Below, piece by piece: positions 41,121 through 49,763 of a DNA stretch of 64,000 nucleotides (positions are counted from its first letter, which is position 1; every line of letters begins with the position of its first letter). Under the pieces are notes generated by a model. That model searched no databases. It was not told the DNA's origin and saw only the letters and a list, made by a program, of their open reading frames with translations. Both the position numbers and the translations under genes were made by a program. Source of the DNA: Nitrosomonas cryotolerans ATCC 49181 (GTDB lineage: Bacteria; Pseudomonadota; Gammaproteobacteria; Burkholderiales; Nitrosomonadaceae); NCBI RefSeq assembly GCF_900143275.1, contig NZ_FSRO01000001.1, positions 124,001 through 188,000 of the forward strand, given 5' to 3'.

Positions 41121-42254
41121 ATGGAAATTAAGCGCGCATACAAATTCAGGTTTTACCCAACTTTTGAGCAAGAAACTATTCTGGCTCAAACATTCGGGTG
41201 TGCTCGGTTTGTCTATAATCGCATGTTGCGCGTTCGTTCTGATGCTTGGTATACCGAGAAAAAAAGAATCGGGTATCATGCTACCTCCTCTTTGTTGACC
41301 GAGTTAAAAAAAGAGCCTGAATTTGAATGGCTGAACAAAGTTTCCAGTGTTCCTGTGCAGCAATCTCTCCGCCACCTGCAAACGGCATTTGGTAATTTCT
41401 TTGCCAAACGAGCCAAATACCCGTCATTCAAAAGCAAGCATGAGAAGCAATCGGCTGAATACACGTCCAGCGCCTTCAAGTGGGACGGTAAGTCTCTGAA
41501 ACTGGCGAAGATGAAAGATCCACTGAATATCAGATGGTCGCGCACCCTTCCTAAGGCAACAAAACTAACGATTGCAACAGTCTCTAAAGACTCAGCGGGT
41601 CGATACCATGTTTCTATGCTTTGCGACGACTCTGTTGCGCGAAAGCCAAGGGTTAGCGGCAAAGTCGGCATTGACTTAGGATTAACGCACTTCGCTATTC
41701 TTTCTACGGGCGAGAAGATTGCGTCTCCTAACACGCTACGAAAGAATGAAACCAGGCTTGCTAAGCTGCAACGCAAGCTATCTAAAAAGCGCAAAGGGTC
41801 GGCCAATAGACAAAAAGCCAGACTAAAAGTAGCGCGACTACATGCAGGAATTGCTGATGCTCGTAAAGACTTTCTACATAAACTCTCAACACGGCTAGTG
41901 AACGAAAACCAAGTGATAGCTGTAGAGTCTTTAGCTGTTAGCAATATGAAGAAAAATCGTTGCCTCGCAAAATCAATTTCCGATGCAGGATGGGGTGAAT
42001 TTGTGCGGCAATTAGAATACAAGTCGCTGTGGTACGGGCGAGAGCTTGTAGGTATTGACCGATGGTATCCAAGCAGCAAACGCTGCTCGGGATGTGGGCA
42101 TACCGTAAACAAGATGCCTTTGAATGTGCGTGAATGGACTTGTCCGGAATGCGGATCAATCCATGATCGAGACATCAACGCAGCGCGTAATGTTTTGGCC
42201 GCTGGACTGGCGGTGTCAGCCCTTGGAGAATCTATAAGTCCTGTTTGCATTTAG
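41121..42254 (+). CDS. tnpB: TnpB, RNA-guided transposon nuclease
   Basis: TnpB uses an RNA from its element's right end to cut DNA next to the transposon target motif, which favours retention of the element. The 377-residue protein is intact: an N-terminal helical domain (IKRAYKFRFYP), RuvC-I GIDLGL with Asp185, RuvC-II VIAVES with Glu269, a zinc ribbon of Cys322/Cys325 and Cys341/Cys344, and RuvC-III HDRDINAARN with Asp351. ATG at 41121 is used because it gives the family start MEIKRAYKFRFYP; an in-frame GTG lies six bases upstream. Confidence 0.93.
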   Translation: MEIKRAYKFRFYPTFEQETILAQTFGCARFVYNRMLRVRSDAWYTEKKRIGYHATSSLLTELKKEPEFEWLNKVSSVPVQQSLRHLQTAFGNFFAKRAKYPSFKSKHEKQSAEYTSSAFKWDGKSLKLAKMKDPLNIRWSRTLPKATKLTIATVSKDSAGRYHVSMLCDDSVARKPRVSGKVGIDLGLTHFAILSTGEKIASPNTLRKNETRLAKLQRKLSKKRKGSANRQKARLKVARLHAGIADARKDFLHKLSTRLVNENQVIAVESLAVSNMKKNRCLAKSISDAGWGEFVRQLEYKSLWYGRELVGIDRWYPSSKRCSGCGHTVNKMPLNVREWTCPECGSIHDRDINAARNVLAAGLAVSALGESISPVCI

Positions 42255-42316
42255 GTGCGTCCGGGTTGGATTCGTTGAATTGGGAATCCCCTTCGTTTAC
42301 GGAGGGGAGCAGTCAA
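42130..42316 (+). ncRNA. Predicted guide RNA (omega/reRNA) scaffold of the first TnpB element
   Basis: Known TnpB guide RNAs cover the 3' end of tnpB and the right end, with the guide supplied by the flank. By that rule the scaffold ends at 42316 after the 42287-42308 hairpin and the guide begins TTTAAGATCGG. The 5' limit is a guess; this is inference from the family, not a seen promoter. Confidence 0.35.
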
Positions 42317-42339
42317 TTTAAGATCGGAGCATAGATCTA

Positions 42340-42828
42340 TCAGTACTGAAATAGGGATATGTCAGACGTCATCATATCAACATTACCTAACCCAAGGTTT
42401 AAGTCAGATGGTGTATTGATGGTTTGATGAAGTCTCCGCTCAACTGAACGTAATGTATCCAATAAGCTGGTCAACTGAAAATGGAATCTTTCGTCGGCGA
42501 TTAATCGATACCATTCATCACCGTCTGGATCCTCTTCATCAAGATGACGCCAAAATAAGTTATCAAAATTCTTGAATGAAACTGGCTTCCCTGCCAGTAG
42601 ATCACCTTTGATTTTTTTGGCCCAAGCGTGACGCCTTTTGATCAGACCATGAGCATCCTGATGCACGATAACAGATAGATAATCATAAAGATCCGCTGGG
42701 CGGCGAATCTTTATGAGCGCCGTTGTGCGCTGTTCGTACGCAGCGCTTTTAATCAGGTGATGTAAGGTTGCTGCCGAAATTTCCAGAACAACACCCGTCT
42801 GTAACGAATAATTTTGATTGAGGCTCAT
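42340..42828 (-). CDS. Unknown protein, 162 residues
   Basis: No family recognised. It looks soluble, with no signal peptide or membrane segment, and is rich in charged and aromatic residues in the middle (FKNFDNLFWRHLDEEDPDGDEW). The C-terminal third is helical (LTSLLDTLRSVERRLHQ). It follows the gene at 42939-43442 on the same strand after 110 bp, so the two may be one unit. The start ATG lacks a clear ribosome site. The gene ends 23 bp from the right end of the TnpB element. Confidence 0.6.
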   Translation of the reverse strand: MSLNQNYSLQTGVVLEISAATLHHLIKSAAYEQRTTALIKIRRPADLYDYLSVIVHQDAHGLIKRRHAWAKKIKGDLLAGKPVSFKNFDNLFWRHLDEEDPDGDEWYRLIADERFHFQLTSLLDTLRSVERRLHQTINTPSDLNLGLGNVDMMTSDISLFQY

Positions 42829-42938
42829 ATGTCAGTAAAAACAAACGATTTTAAATCAACAACTATGATTTAAAATTTTTGACTAAGTTCCATTTATTCA
42901 CCTTTTTATATATGAATCAGAATAAAACAGATGTATTG

Positions 42939-43442
42939 TTATTCGTAACGTAAAAATTCTTCTGCCAATGAATCGACACCATGACGACTAATTAATCCTT
43001 CAATTTCAGCGAGTAAGGCATCATCTTCATCCTCCTCCAGTACACCCGCACCTACCAGGCTGGCTAATAAACCAGAAGTGATCGCTTCCTGTATTTTTCC
43101 CAGTGTAGGTGGAGATTCCCAATTCTCACTATTTATGACCGTTTCCACTACTCTGGAAAGTGGCTCGCTGGCTACACTTTGCACGAAATCGATAGCTAAC
43201 GTTGTTTCATCAAACTCTTCAATCAGAGCATCTAGCTCATCGAGCAATGATTCAGTGATATCAAAATGATGTGATTGCTCTGTTTCGGTGAAGGTTGCTG
43301 GTAACAAACCGGCTATAAATGTGCGCATGGTGGCAAGTGTTATAGGCTGATCGGAATCTGAGTTGTTGATCCGGGTTTCTATTAACGCGGATAGATCGGG
43401 GCTTACGCGGGTGGCAACATCAATGGGGTTACGGATAGTCAT
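42939..43442 (-). CDS. Unknown acidic protein, 167 residues
   Basis: No family recognised. The ATG at 43442 follows GAGAGGAATATC and starts MTIRNPIDVATRVS; the open frame upstream of it runs into an IS-end-like sequence and is not used. The product is strongly acidic and helical, with two similar segments: DITESLLDELDALIEEFDETTLAIDF and DALLAEIEGLISRHGVDSLAEEF. These look like an internal duplication of about 30 residues, each preceded by a SLL/GLL-rich helix. It is probably co-transcribed with the next gene downstream. Confidence 0.6.
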   Translation of the reverse strand: MTIRNPIDVATRVSPDLSALIETRINNSDSDQPITLATMRTFIAGLLPATFTETEQSHHFDITESLLDELDALIEEFDETTLAIDFVQSVASEPLSRVVETVINSENWESPPTLGKIQEAITSGLLASLVGAGVLEEDEDDALLAEIEGLISRHGVDSLAEEFLRYE

Positions 43443-43481
43443 GATATTCCTCTCAGTAGTGAAGCGATAATTAGCCATACA

Positions 43482-43590
43482 GAGACCTCTGCACAACTGC
43501 GTTTTTGAGCTTTTCTGATTACTTTCAGCATCGATAAATTAATACTTAAAATCTTTCCCAGCCCGAGATAACCAGTTATGCAGCGGTTTT
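43482..43590. mobile_element. Degenerate MITE-like pair of inverted ends (second type)
   Basis: The left end GAGACCTCTGCACAACTG (43482-43499) and the right end CAGTTATGCAGCGGTTTT (43573-43590) are inverted repeats matching at about 14 of 18 positions. The left end resembles the units at 31728-31840 (both continue into GTTTTTGAGC-like sequence). No transposase lies between. The remaining 43591-44169 stretch shows no gene I trust. Confidence 0.5.
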
Positions 43591-44169
43591 ATACATTTAT
43601 CATTATCAATAGGTTGACTTCAAACTATGTGTTACAAATTCCTGTTCTATCTAATGAAGCGATATGATCGAAATTTATAATGAGTACTCGAGAAAAAGTT
43701 TTCTGCCTATTTGATGGAAATGTACTGAAGGCTTTATGGGTTGTCAATGCAGATTCCTTGATTGTCGTGCGTTTTAAGATATTGTTTTGGGGAAGCCTGG
43801 TTTTTATAGCAGAATAAACCAATCTTTTGGCTCGAGTAGGGATCCGTTTATTTGTCCGATTAACTGGTGGCCGTTAATGCAAGATAGGATGATGGCATGC
43901 TAGAGCAGTTTAGTCGTGCTTACACCCACTCTAATTATCGCATCATAAGGGGGGGTAAAAGGCCTGTTTTATTGATCCCGTGCTGCCTGATTTAAACCAG
44001 GTATCTGTGTCGTTTATGGGACTGCCTCGTAATATAGAGTTATCCGTTTTTTACCGTACAACTTATTGATTATTAACGAGTGAAGTTTCAAGTAATTCTA
44101 TTACGAGACCGCCCCTTTATATATGTATTGCCCGATCAGCGTTTCTATAAGATTATGCAATAAGCTGAT

Positions 44170-45534
44170 TTATAATAAATAATATGTAGCCAAGCCGAGG
44201 AAACTCATAAATCCGACCACATCAGTGACTGTTGTCAGAATAACTGCGCCGGATAGTGCTGGGTCTATGTTGAGGCGTTGTAGAATCAGGGGGATGGCAA
44301 TGCCAGCTGCGGCTGCTGCGACCAGATTGATTACAATGGCAGCTGCAATGACTAGACTGATGCCGGTATCTTGAAACCAGAGCCAGACCATTCCGGCGAC
44401 AACGAGCGCCCATAATAAACCGCTGATAATACCGATTAAAACCTCCTTACGAGCTAACCAACCACTGTTGCCGTTGGTAATCTGATCCAATGCCAGTCCT
44501 CTGATGGTTAAGGTTAATGTCTGGCTGCCCGCAATGCCGCCCATGCTGGCAACAATGGGCATCAATACGGCTAGCGCCACGATTTTATCGAGAGTGTCCG
44601 CAAATATGCCGATTACCCAGGCTGCGAGAAAGGCGGTAACTAGATTAATGCCCAGCCATACGGTGCGGCGTTTAGCACTGCTGATGACCGGTGCGAACAG
44701 ATCTTCTTCTTCATGCAGGCCATCGCGGCCCATTAATGCGTGATCTGATTTTGCGCGTAAAATGCAGATAACATCATCCATTTTTATGCGCCCCAATAGA
44801 TAATTATTTTCATCTACCACTGCGGCCGAAACAAAATGAAACTGCTCAAAGAAATGTGCGACTTCATGTTCATCCGTGGTTGCCAATATGGCTGGATGCT
44901 GGCTGTTCATGACTTCTTTAACCAGACTGGTTTTATCATGAGTTAACACCTTGTTTAGCAGCAACTTGCCTTGATAAAGACCAGACCGGTCAATCACCAT
45001 CAGCCCATCGGTATAATCGGGCAGATCCTCGTGCAATTGTAGATAGCGCAACACTACTTCCAGTGTGACGTCGTTTCTGACGGTAATTACATCTGGGCTC
45101 ATCAGGCGTCCGGCCGTTCCCTCTTCAAAAGACAGGTTGGTTTCCAGATGCTCACGAATTTCATCAGATAAATTCTCTTCGATAGATTGCCTGATGCGTT
45201 CGGGTAACTCTTCAATCATGTCGGCTAAATCGCTGACATTCATTTGTTCAGTAGCCGCGACCAGTTCTTCGGTCGGCATTTCAACGATCAGACTGTTGCG
45301 AACTTCATCATGCAGAAGTGTTAATGTGTCGGCACCCTGGGATTCTGGTATAAGATCCCATAGCTGTTTACGTTCCTTGGGCGGCATTGCCTCCAGAATA
45401 TCTGCCAGCTGTCCGGGATGGAAGTGGTTTAATAAAAACTTTAATTGATCAAAATCTGCTTGTTGTAGCAGGATAATAACTTCATCTATAGAGGGTTTTG
45501 TAGATTCGGTTGGGATGCGCTCCGATTCCGTCAT
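44170..45534 (-). CDS. mgtE: Magnesium transporter MgtE
   Basis: A Mg2+ channel of the inner membrane, gated by its cytoplasmic domains. The 454-residue protein has an N-terminal MgtE_N domain (LKFLLNHFHPGQLADILEAMPPKER), two CBS domains (RLMSPDVITVRNDVTLEVVLRYL, then VMNSQHPAILATTDEHEVAHFF) and five C-terminal membrane helices with the conserved MPIVASMGGIAGSQTLTL motif. The ATG at 45534 gives MTESERIPTE; the longer frame to 45600 has no ribosome site. It has no close neighbours on the same strand. Confidence 0.95.
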   Translation of the reverse strand: MTESERIPTESTKPSIDEVIILLQQADFDQLKFLLNHFHPGQLADILEAMPPKERKQLWDLIPESQGADTLTLLHDEVRNSLIVEMPTEELVAATEQMNVSDLADMIEELPERIRQSIEENLSDEIREHLETNLSFEEGTAGRLMSPDVITVRNDVTLEVVLRYLQLHEDLPDYTDGLMVIDRSGLYQGKLLLNKVLTHDKTSLVKEVMNSQHPAILATTDEHEVAHFFEQFHFVSAAVVDENNYLLGRIKMDDVICILRAKSDHALMGRDGLHEEEDLFAPVISSAKRRTVWLGINLVTAFLAAWVIGIFADTLDKIVALAVLMPIVASMGGIAGSQTLTLTIRGLALDQITNGNSGWLARKEVLIGIISGLLWALVVAGMVWLWFQDTGISLVIAAAIVINLVAAAAAGIAIPLILQRLNIDPALSGAVILTTVTDVVGFMSFLGLATYYLL

Positions 45535-46022
45535 GATTGCTGTATTCCTGTGGATTGAGTAAAAACAAGCGATAAAATAAAATTCAAATAAGAGAGTCAC
45601 ATGGTATGTGAGGTTTTCGGCCGCCAGTGGTCTGAATCAACTTGATTCACTATTGCTAACACGACCCGACTTATTATGTCATCGCCGCTGGTATCAAGGT
45701 AATGTCTTTCGCATCAAAGGGTCTAAATATATCAACTGATGATAATGGGTGTCAGTGATCGGCATTGGGTGGACTTGTTTTTTTTGGGGGGTGCAAGAAA
45801 TGGGGAACGGATAGGATGCCTAACCGGCAATGAATATGACGTTTGCGTAAGGTGCTTGCGCCGATTTTGGATTGCACCAATGGTCGGAATTTTCATTGGT
45901 ATTTAGGAATATGCGCTATTTGGAAGGGTAATGGCTGAATTGATTGCACAAAAGCACACCAGAAAAAAACCAACCAAATAGAGTCAGCCTGTCGTTATGC
46001 CGCGATGAAAGCTAGATATGAG

Positions 46023-46111
46023 GAGGCCTTTGCAAAACCCCTATAGTTGAAAAATTAATCCTTTATAATCAATAGTCAAAAACTTATGGTGAGGGCTTTT
46101 GCAAAGGCCTC
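46023..46111. mobile_element. MITE copy 4 (89 bp), best preserved
   Basis: The 15-bp ends GAGGCCTTTGCAAAA and TTTTGCAAAGGCCTC are perfect inverted repeats, and continue for four more pairs after one mismatch. The centre carries TTAATCCTTTATAATCAATAG. No direct repeat is seen at the borders. The left part of the mgtE-regulator gap (45535-46022) shows only a short ACCAATG/CATTGGT inverted repeat and no gene. Confidence 0.9.
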
Positions 46112-46135
46112 CAGTTATTTTTGCACCCAACCGGG

Positions 46136-47083
46136 TTAGCTATTCACGAATTTAGTTTTGAAACCTTTGGGGGTTAGCCCGATAATTTTTACAAATGTTT
46201 TTCTAAAAGCACTGTTATCTTCATAACCTACCTCTGATGATATGGTTTCGAATGTGCTATTTGTTGTTTCAATTAGGTCACAGGCTTTTTGAATACGCAG
46301 TCTTTGTAAATATTGTGCGGGCCGCAATCCAGTGGCTTTAACAAATCGTCTTAAGAAAGTTCGTTCGCTGAGATGGCCTTGCTTTGATAGGGCGGTTATT
46401 GTGATGGGCTCATTAAAATGAATCTGCATATAATGCTGAATTTTAAGAATCACGGGGTCACCATGATCTAGTTTAGGCACAAAGCTTCGATAATAGCGCT
46501 GCTCCCGCAAGCCCGTGTCGACAATCAGATATTTTCCGAGCTGACGCATGATATGCGGGTGCGTAAACTGCGCGACCAACTCCAAGCCTAAATCTATCCA
46601 AGACATAATGCCATCGGCGGTAATGATGTCACCATCATTAATCAATGTTTTATCAACGTCTAATGCGACGTTGGGATAGGCGTAAGAAAACTGTGCGGCG
46701 AGGTCCCAATGGGTTGTGGCCGGCCTCTGTTCCAGCAAGCCTGTAGAGGCAAGAATAAAGGCTCCTGCACAGGCTGAGCAGGTGATAGCACCTCGGGCAT
46801 GATGTTTTTTTATCCAGTCTTTCAACTGTTTGTCCGGAGATAAATAATAATCATTTGCAATACTTGGTGGAATAAGGACCGCCTGCAATAAGAAGGTGTG
46901 ATCATCATTTATCGTTTCTGTAACGCGTTCAATGTCACACGATTCCGTAGAAAAGCATCGCTGAATGTCATGCTGCTTACATATATTGTTAGCCAATATA
47001 AACATTTCTTCGAGCCCATGTACTGCTGATTGCATGGCTCCAGGATAATTGATAATACCGATTTTTATAGTTATAGCATCCAT
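46136..47083 (-). CDS. GlxA-type AraC family regulator with a DJ-1/PfpI domain
   Basis: A transcriptional regulator with an N-terminal amidotransferase-like domain and a C-terminal AraC HTH. In the 315-residue protein the DJ-1 part spans about 5-185 (IGIINYPGAMQSAVHGLEEM; ITCSACAGAFILASTGLL with the nucleophile-elbow Cys; ATTHWDLAAQF) and the AraC part about 215-312 (ITITALSKQGHLSERTFLRRF; ISSEVGYEDNSAFRKTF). The ligand is unknown. It is divergent from the isochorismatase-like gene at 47179 across a 95-bp gap, the usual layout for a regulator and its target. Confidence 0.9.
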   Translation of the reverse strand: MDAITIKIGIINYPGAMQSAVHGLEEMFILANNICKQHDIQRCFSTESCDIERVTETINDDHTFLLQAVLIPPSIANDYYLSPDKQLKDWIKKHHARGAITCSACAGAFILASTGLLEQRPATTHWDLAAQFSYAYPNVALDVDKTLINDGDIITADGIMSWIDLGLELVAQFTHPHIMRQLGKYLIVDTGLREQRYYRSFVPKLDHGDPVILKIQHYMQIHFNEPITITALSKQGHLSERTFLRRFVKATGLRPAQYLQRLRIQKACDLIETTNSTFETISSEVGYEDNSAFRKTFVKIIGLTPKGFKTKFVNS

Positions 47084-47178
47084 TTGTTATTTTTAACCTG
47101 TTTTATGCCATTTATGGCTTTAGTGTATCTTGCTATTGTCGGTAATAATCTTTTTTTCTTTACCGAGCAAGGGTGATT

Positions 47179-47772
47179 ATGTTGAAGACAGCATTGCTTT
47201 TAATTGGTTTCCAGAATGATTATTTCCAGGATGGTAAATGGCTGCTGGGAGGCATGGAGAAGGCCGTTAAACAAGGTGAAAAATTGTTGGCTGTCTTTAG
47301 AGAGAATGGACTTCCCGTTGTGCATATACGACATGAATATGCAATTGATTCCCCGCCTTTTTTCCTGCCCAGTTCGAGATGTGCTGAGATTCATGCATCG
47401 ATGATGCCTCAGGATGGTGAATGTGTGATACAGAGTCATCAGGTAAATAGTTTGCGGGATACAGGGTTAAAAGATTTCTTAGACCGGGCGGGCATAGAGA
47501 ATACGATCATTGCCGGTGCCGTGAGTCATGTGTGTGTTGATGCACTGACCCGTGCGGCGCATGATTTTGGTTATAACTGCTCAGTTGCGCATGATGCTTG
47601 TGCGACATTAGATGTGGAGTTTAATGGTAATGTTATTCCGGCAGATCAGGTGCATGCTGCTTTCATGGCGGCATTGGGTTTTGCCTGTGCTCAGGTTACA
47701 AGCACTGAGGAATTATTGGATAAACTGGTTTATCTGGAAGATGAGCGTAAGTTACTTGATGAACTGTTTTAA
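47179..47772 (+). CDS. Isochorismatase-like (cysteine hydrolase) protein with altered triad
   Basis: The fold is that of nicotinamidase/isochorismatase hydrolases: ALLLIGFQNDYF at the start, SHVCVDALTRAAHDFGY with the nucleophile Cys119, and ACATLD. The catalytic Asp expected before xQND is Gly10, and the Lys expected in the VIxK motif aligns with Gln85/Ser86 (ECVIQSHQ). So two of three triad residues appear replaced and classic hydrolase activity is doubtful. ATG at 47179 follows AAGGGTGATT; a GTG at 47173 overlaps that site. Regulation by the divergent GlxA-type gene is inferred. Length 197 residues. Confidence 0.85.
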   Translation: MLKTALLLIGFQNDYFQDGKWLLGGMEKAVKQGEKLLAVFRENGLPVVHIRHEYAIDSPPFFLPSSRCAEIHASMMPQDGECVIQSHQVNSLRDTGLKDFLDRAGIENTIIAGAVSHVCVDALTRAAHDFGYNCSVAHDACATLDVEFNGNVIPADQVHAAFMAALGFACAQVTSTEELLDKLVYLEDERKLLDELF

Positions 47773-47942
47773 GTGAGACGGTGTTAAGGCTGCCTTAACT
47801 CCTCCGCACATTCTGGGTAAACTTAATTTATACCGGATTTAAATGTAAACGACGGCAACCGGTTATCATATCTGAATAATCCGTATTTCACCCCCACACC
47901 CTTGGGAAAATCGTTTGAATCAGAGGAGAGAGTGTGGTTTAT

Positions 47943-49127
47943 TTAAAAATGATGACGTATGCCCATTGTCCAGGTGTTGCGGTCACGATCCATGGTAGCG
48001 TTGTTATCGTCTACATTGACATGTTGATAGCCGCCAAAAAGACTGGAGCGTTTACTTAAATCGTGAAATGCGCCCACTGTAATACTTTCTGATTTCCGGC
48101 TCGCAAAAGCATTTGCGCTAAACGCATTCGTCATGCCGCCTTGTAGAATGAACGTATTATTCCCCCGTTTATACTGCCCCCCTGCATACCAGACAATGCC
48201 ATCACCCCCAGGATTGATCGCGGAATTACATTGTCTGGTTGCTTCGCCTATCTTGCCCAGAGCTGCCGCATCGGAACAGGTCGCCGCGCCGAGTGCGTTG
48301 TTTATATAGTCGAGTTGACCTTGAAGGCGGAAATTCTTGTAATGCCAGACACCGCCGATGCGTCCGACTTCTTCTGTTTTGAGATGGACTGCCGCGATAT
48401 TTTTTTGTAAGGTACTAATGTTATCTCGCGAGTAACCACCGAACACATCAAAGGTGTGATCCTCATAGTCAACCGAATATTTGGCCGCGATTTGCAAATC
48501 CCATTCGCCATTTGCACCGCCTGTATTGCCGATATTGCCTCCTGCACCGCCGAGAACGCCACCAAGATTGGCTTCAAGCTGACTGGCATCGCCCGGCATG
48601 AGCATCGCTGCAAAGGAAAGTCCGTTTATGTCGACAGAGTCAAACCGTACGACGCTATTAACAGCAGAGTACGAGCCTGAGCCCAGCCCATTGGCGCTGG
48701 CAATCATGGTGCCGCCGCTGCCGGTCGCTTGCAGTACCGTATAGACAAAGGGATCAATCGTCCATCCCCCGGCAAAATCAGCAAATGGCGAATGGATGCG
48801 TCCAAATTTTATCAGGCCCCAGGTATCGTTAGAAAATCCAACCCATCGTTCTCGGGCGCCGGTAGGGCCGCCATTGGTATCAAAACCATAATCAATCATT
48901 GCCAGTGCTTTGATTCCGTTCCCCAGATCTTCAGAAATACGCAGGCCCCATGATGAATAAAAGGTTGGATCATTAACGGATGACTGGCTTGAAATGCCTT
49001 CAATGTCGATGTTGCTGTACTCAGATTGAATGCGTCCGACGACGGCGAGATCGGCCCATGATGATGGCGACATGAGTGTAAATATCAGGATATTGGCTAT
49101 CGTCAATACAATAAATGTTTTTTTCAT
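47943..49127 (-). CDS. Outer-membrane porin (Gram-negative porin family)
   Basis: A 394-residue general porin. A signal peptide (MKKTFIVLTIANILIFTLMSPSSWA, cleaved after WA) is followed by a beta-strand-rich barrel (LRISEDLGNGIKALAMIDYG; RERWVGFSNDTWGLIKFGR; AAKYSVDYEDHTFDVFGGYS) and an aromatic C-terminus (WTMGIRHHF) required for BAM recognition. The Gly-rich SGGTMIASANGLGSGSYSAV loop is typical. A Fur-like box at 49181-49195 lies about 55 bp upstream, so iron control is probable. Confidence 0.92.
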   Translation of the reverse strand: MKKTFIVLTIANILIFTLMSPSSWADLAVVGRIQSEYSNIDIEGISSQSSVNDPTFYSSWGLRISEDLGNGIKALAMIDYGFDTNGGPTGARERWVGFSNDTWGLIKFGRIHSPFADFAGGWTIDPFVYTVLQATGSGGTMIASANGLGSGSYSAVNSVVRFDSVDINGLSFAAMLMPGDASQLEANLGGVLGGAGGNIGNTGGANGEWDLQIAAKYSVDYEDHTFDVFGGYSRDNISTLQKNIAAVHLKTEEVGRIGGVWHYKNFRLQGQLDYINNALGAATCSDAAALGKIGEATRQCNSAINPGGDGIVWYAGGQYKRGNNTFILQGGMTNAFSANAFASRKSESITVGAFHDLSKRSSLFGGYQHVNVDDNNATMDRDRNTWTMGIRHHF

Positions 49128-49180
49128 ATGATATCTATATATAGTATAAATACGAAAAGTAAAAATAATGATAATCTAAA

Positions 49181-49195
49181 TGATAATAATTATTG
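49181..49195 (-). promoter_or_regulatory. Fur-like box upstream of the porin
   Basis: TGATAATAATTATTG fits the 7-1-7 Fur consensus TGATAAT-N-ATTATCA at 12 of 14 positions. An overlapping second array ATAATGATAAT (49166-49176) adds further GATAAT hexamers. It sits 54 bp before the porin start. The other parts of 49128-49674 hold only a short, unconvincing minus-strand ORF. Confidence 0.65.
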
Positions 49196-49674
49196 GTTAC
49201 TATGATTAAAAATAAATAGCCTTAAATTGAGATGTATTAATGGATACGGGTGAGGCGGTTTATTAATGAATGTTATCTGTTCCCTATCTGCAATCCAGAT
49301 TAAATTGGATCACTCCGTACCAGGTTAATCTGGTAGAAGGTCAACGAAAATATAGACAACCACAGGGGGGATGATCGTTTAAATAACGCTATTTTTTATA
49401 TTGAATCGGTACATTTCAAAATGATGCAGGATTATCAAAATAACAATGATGATCTTTGTTTTTATAAAATAAGTCCTTTTATTAAATAGCTTTTCTGGTT
49501 TGGACTTAGCCATGAATAAGATCCTAATATGAAACAAGTTACCTGATTCATCAAAAATATGGTGGTCCGCTGTTACGCTGGCTTCTGTGAAAATATGATG
49601 CCGGGTATAATGTACGTACATTGATTATCACTCGTGGGATAACGCTCCTTTTCACGTTAACAGTGATATATCTG

Positions 49675-49763
49675 AAGACCTTTGCAAAACCCCAATAGTC
49701 GAAAAATTAACTCCTTATAATCAATAACCCAAGACTTTTGGCGAGGGCTTTTGCAAAAATCTC
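49675..49763. mobile_element. MITE copy 5 (89 bp)
   Basis: Ends AAGACCTTTGCAAAA and TTTTGCAAAAATCTC match the family, with the shared CTTATAATCAATA core. Only CTG is repeated at both borders (49672-49674 and 49764-49766). Confidence 0.85.

Larger units (their letters stand above)
41022..42316 (+). mobile_element. TnpB-only IS200/IS605-type element
   Basis: The left end has hairpin CCCCGG/CCGGGG (41033-41052) and a second hairpin TCAGC/GCTGA (41065-41077); the right end has a 9-bp hairpin TCCCCTTCG/CGGAGGGGA (42287-42308). TCAA occurs directly before the left end (41018-41021) and closes the right end (42313-42316). No tnpA is inside, so movement needs a transposase in trans. Boundaries are inferred from the hairpins and the TCAA pair. 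Confidence 0.8.

Noticed and set aside
41276..42250. A 324-codon minus-strand open frame
   Set aside because: It is entirely antisense to the intact tnpB gene and its translation resembles no protein; it is a shadow of codon bias.
43482..43496. Upstream start of the acidic unknown protein at 43496
   Set aside because: It would add residues encoded by the IS-end-like sequence and lacks a ribosome site; the ATG at 43442 has a good one.
43625..43822. A 65-codon minus-strand frame
   Set aside because: No family resemblance or start signal; lies in probably decayed DNA.
49379..49621. An 80-codon minus-strand frame upstream of the porin
   Set aside because: Low-complexity Ile/His-rich translation, no recognised family; too weak to call.
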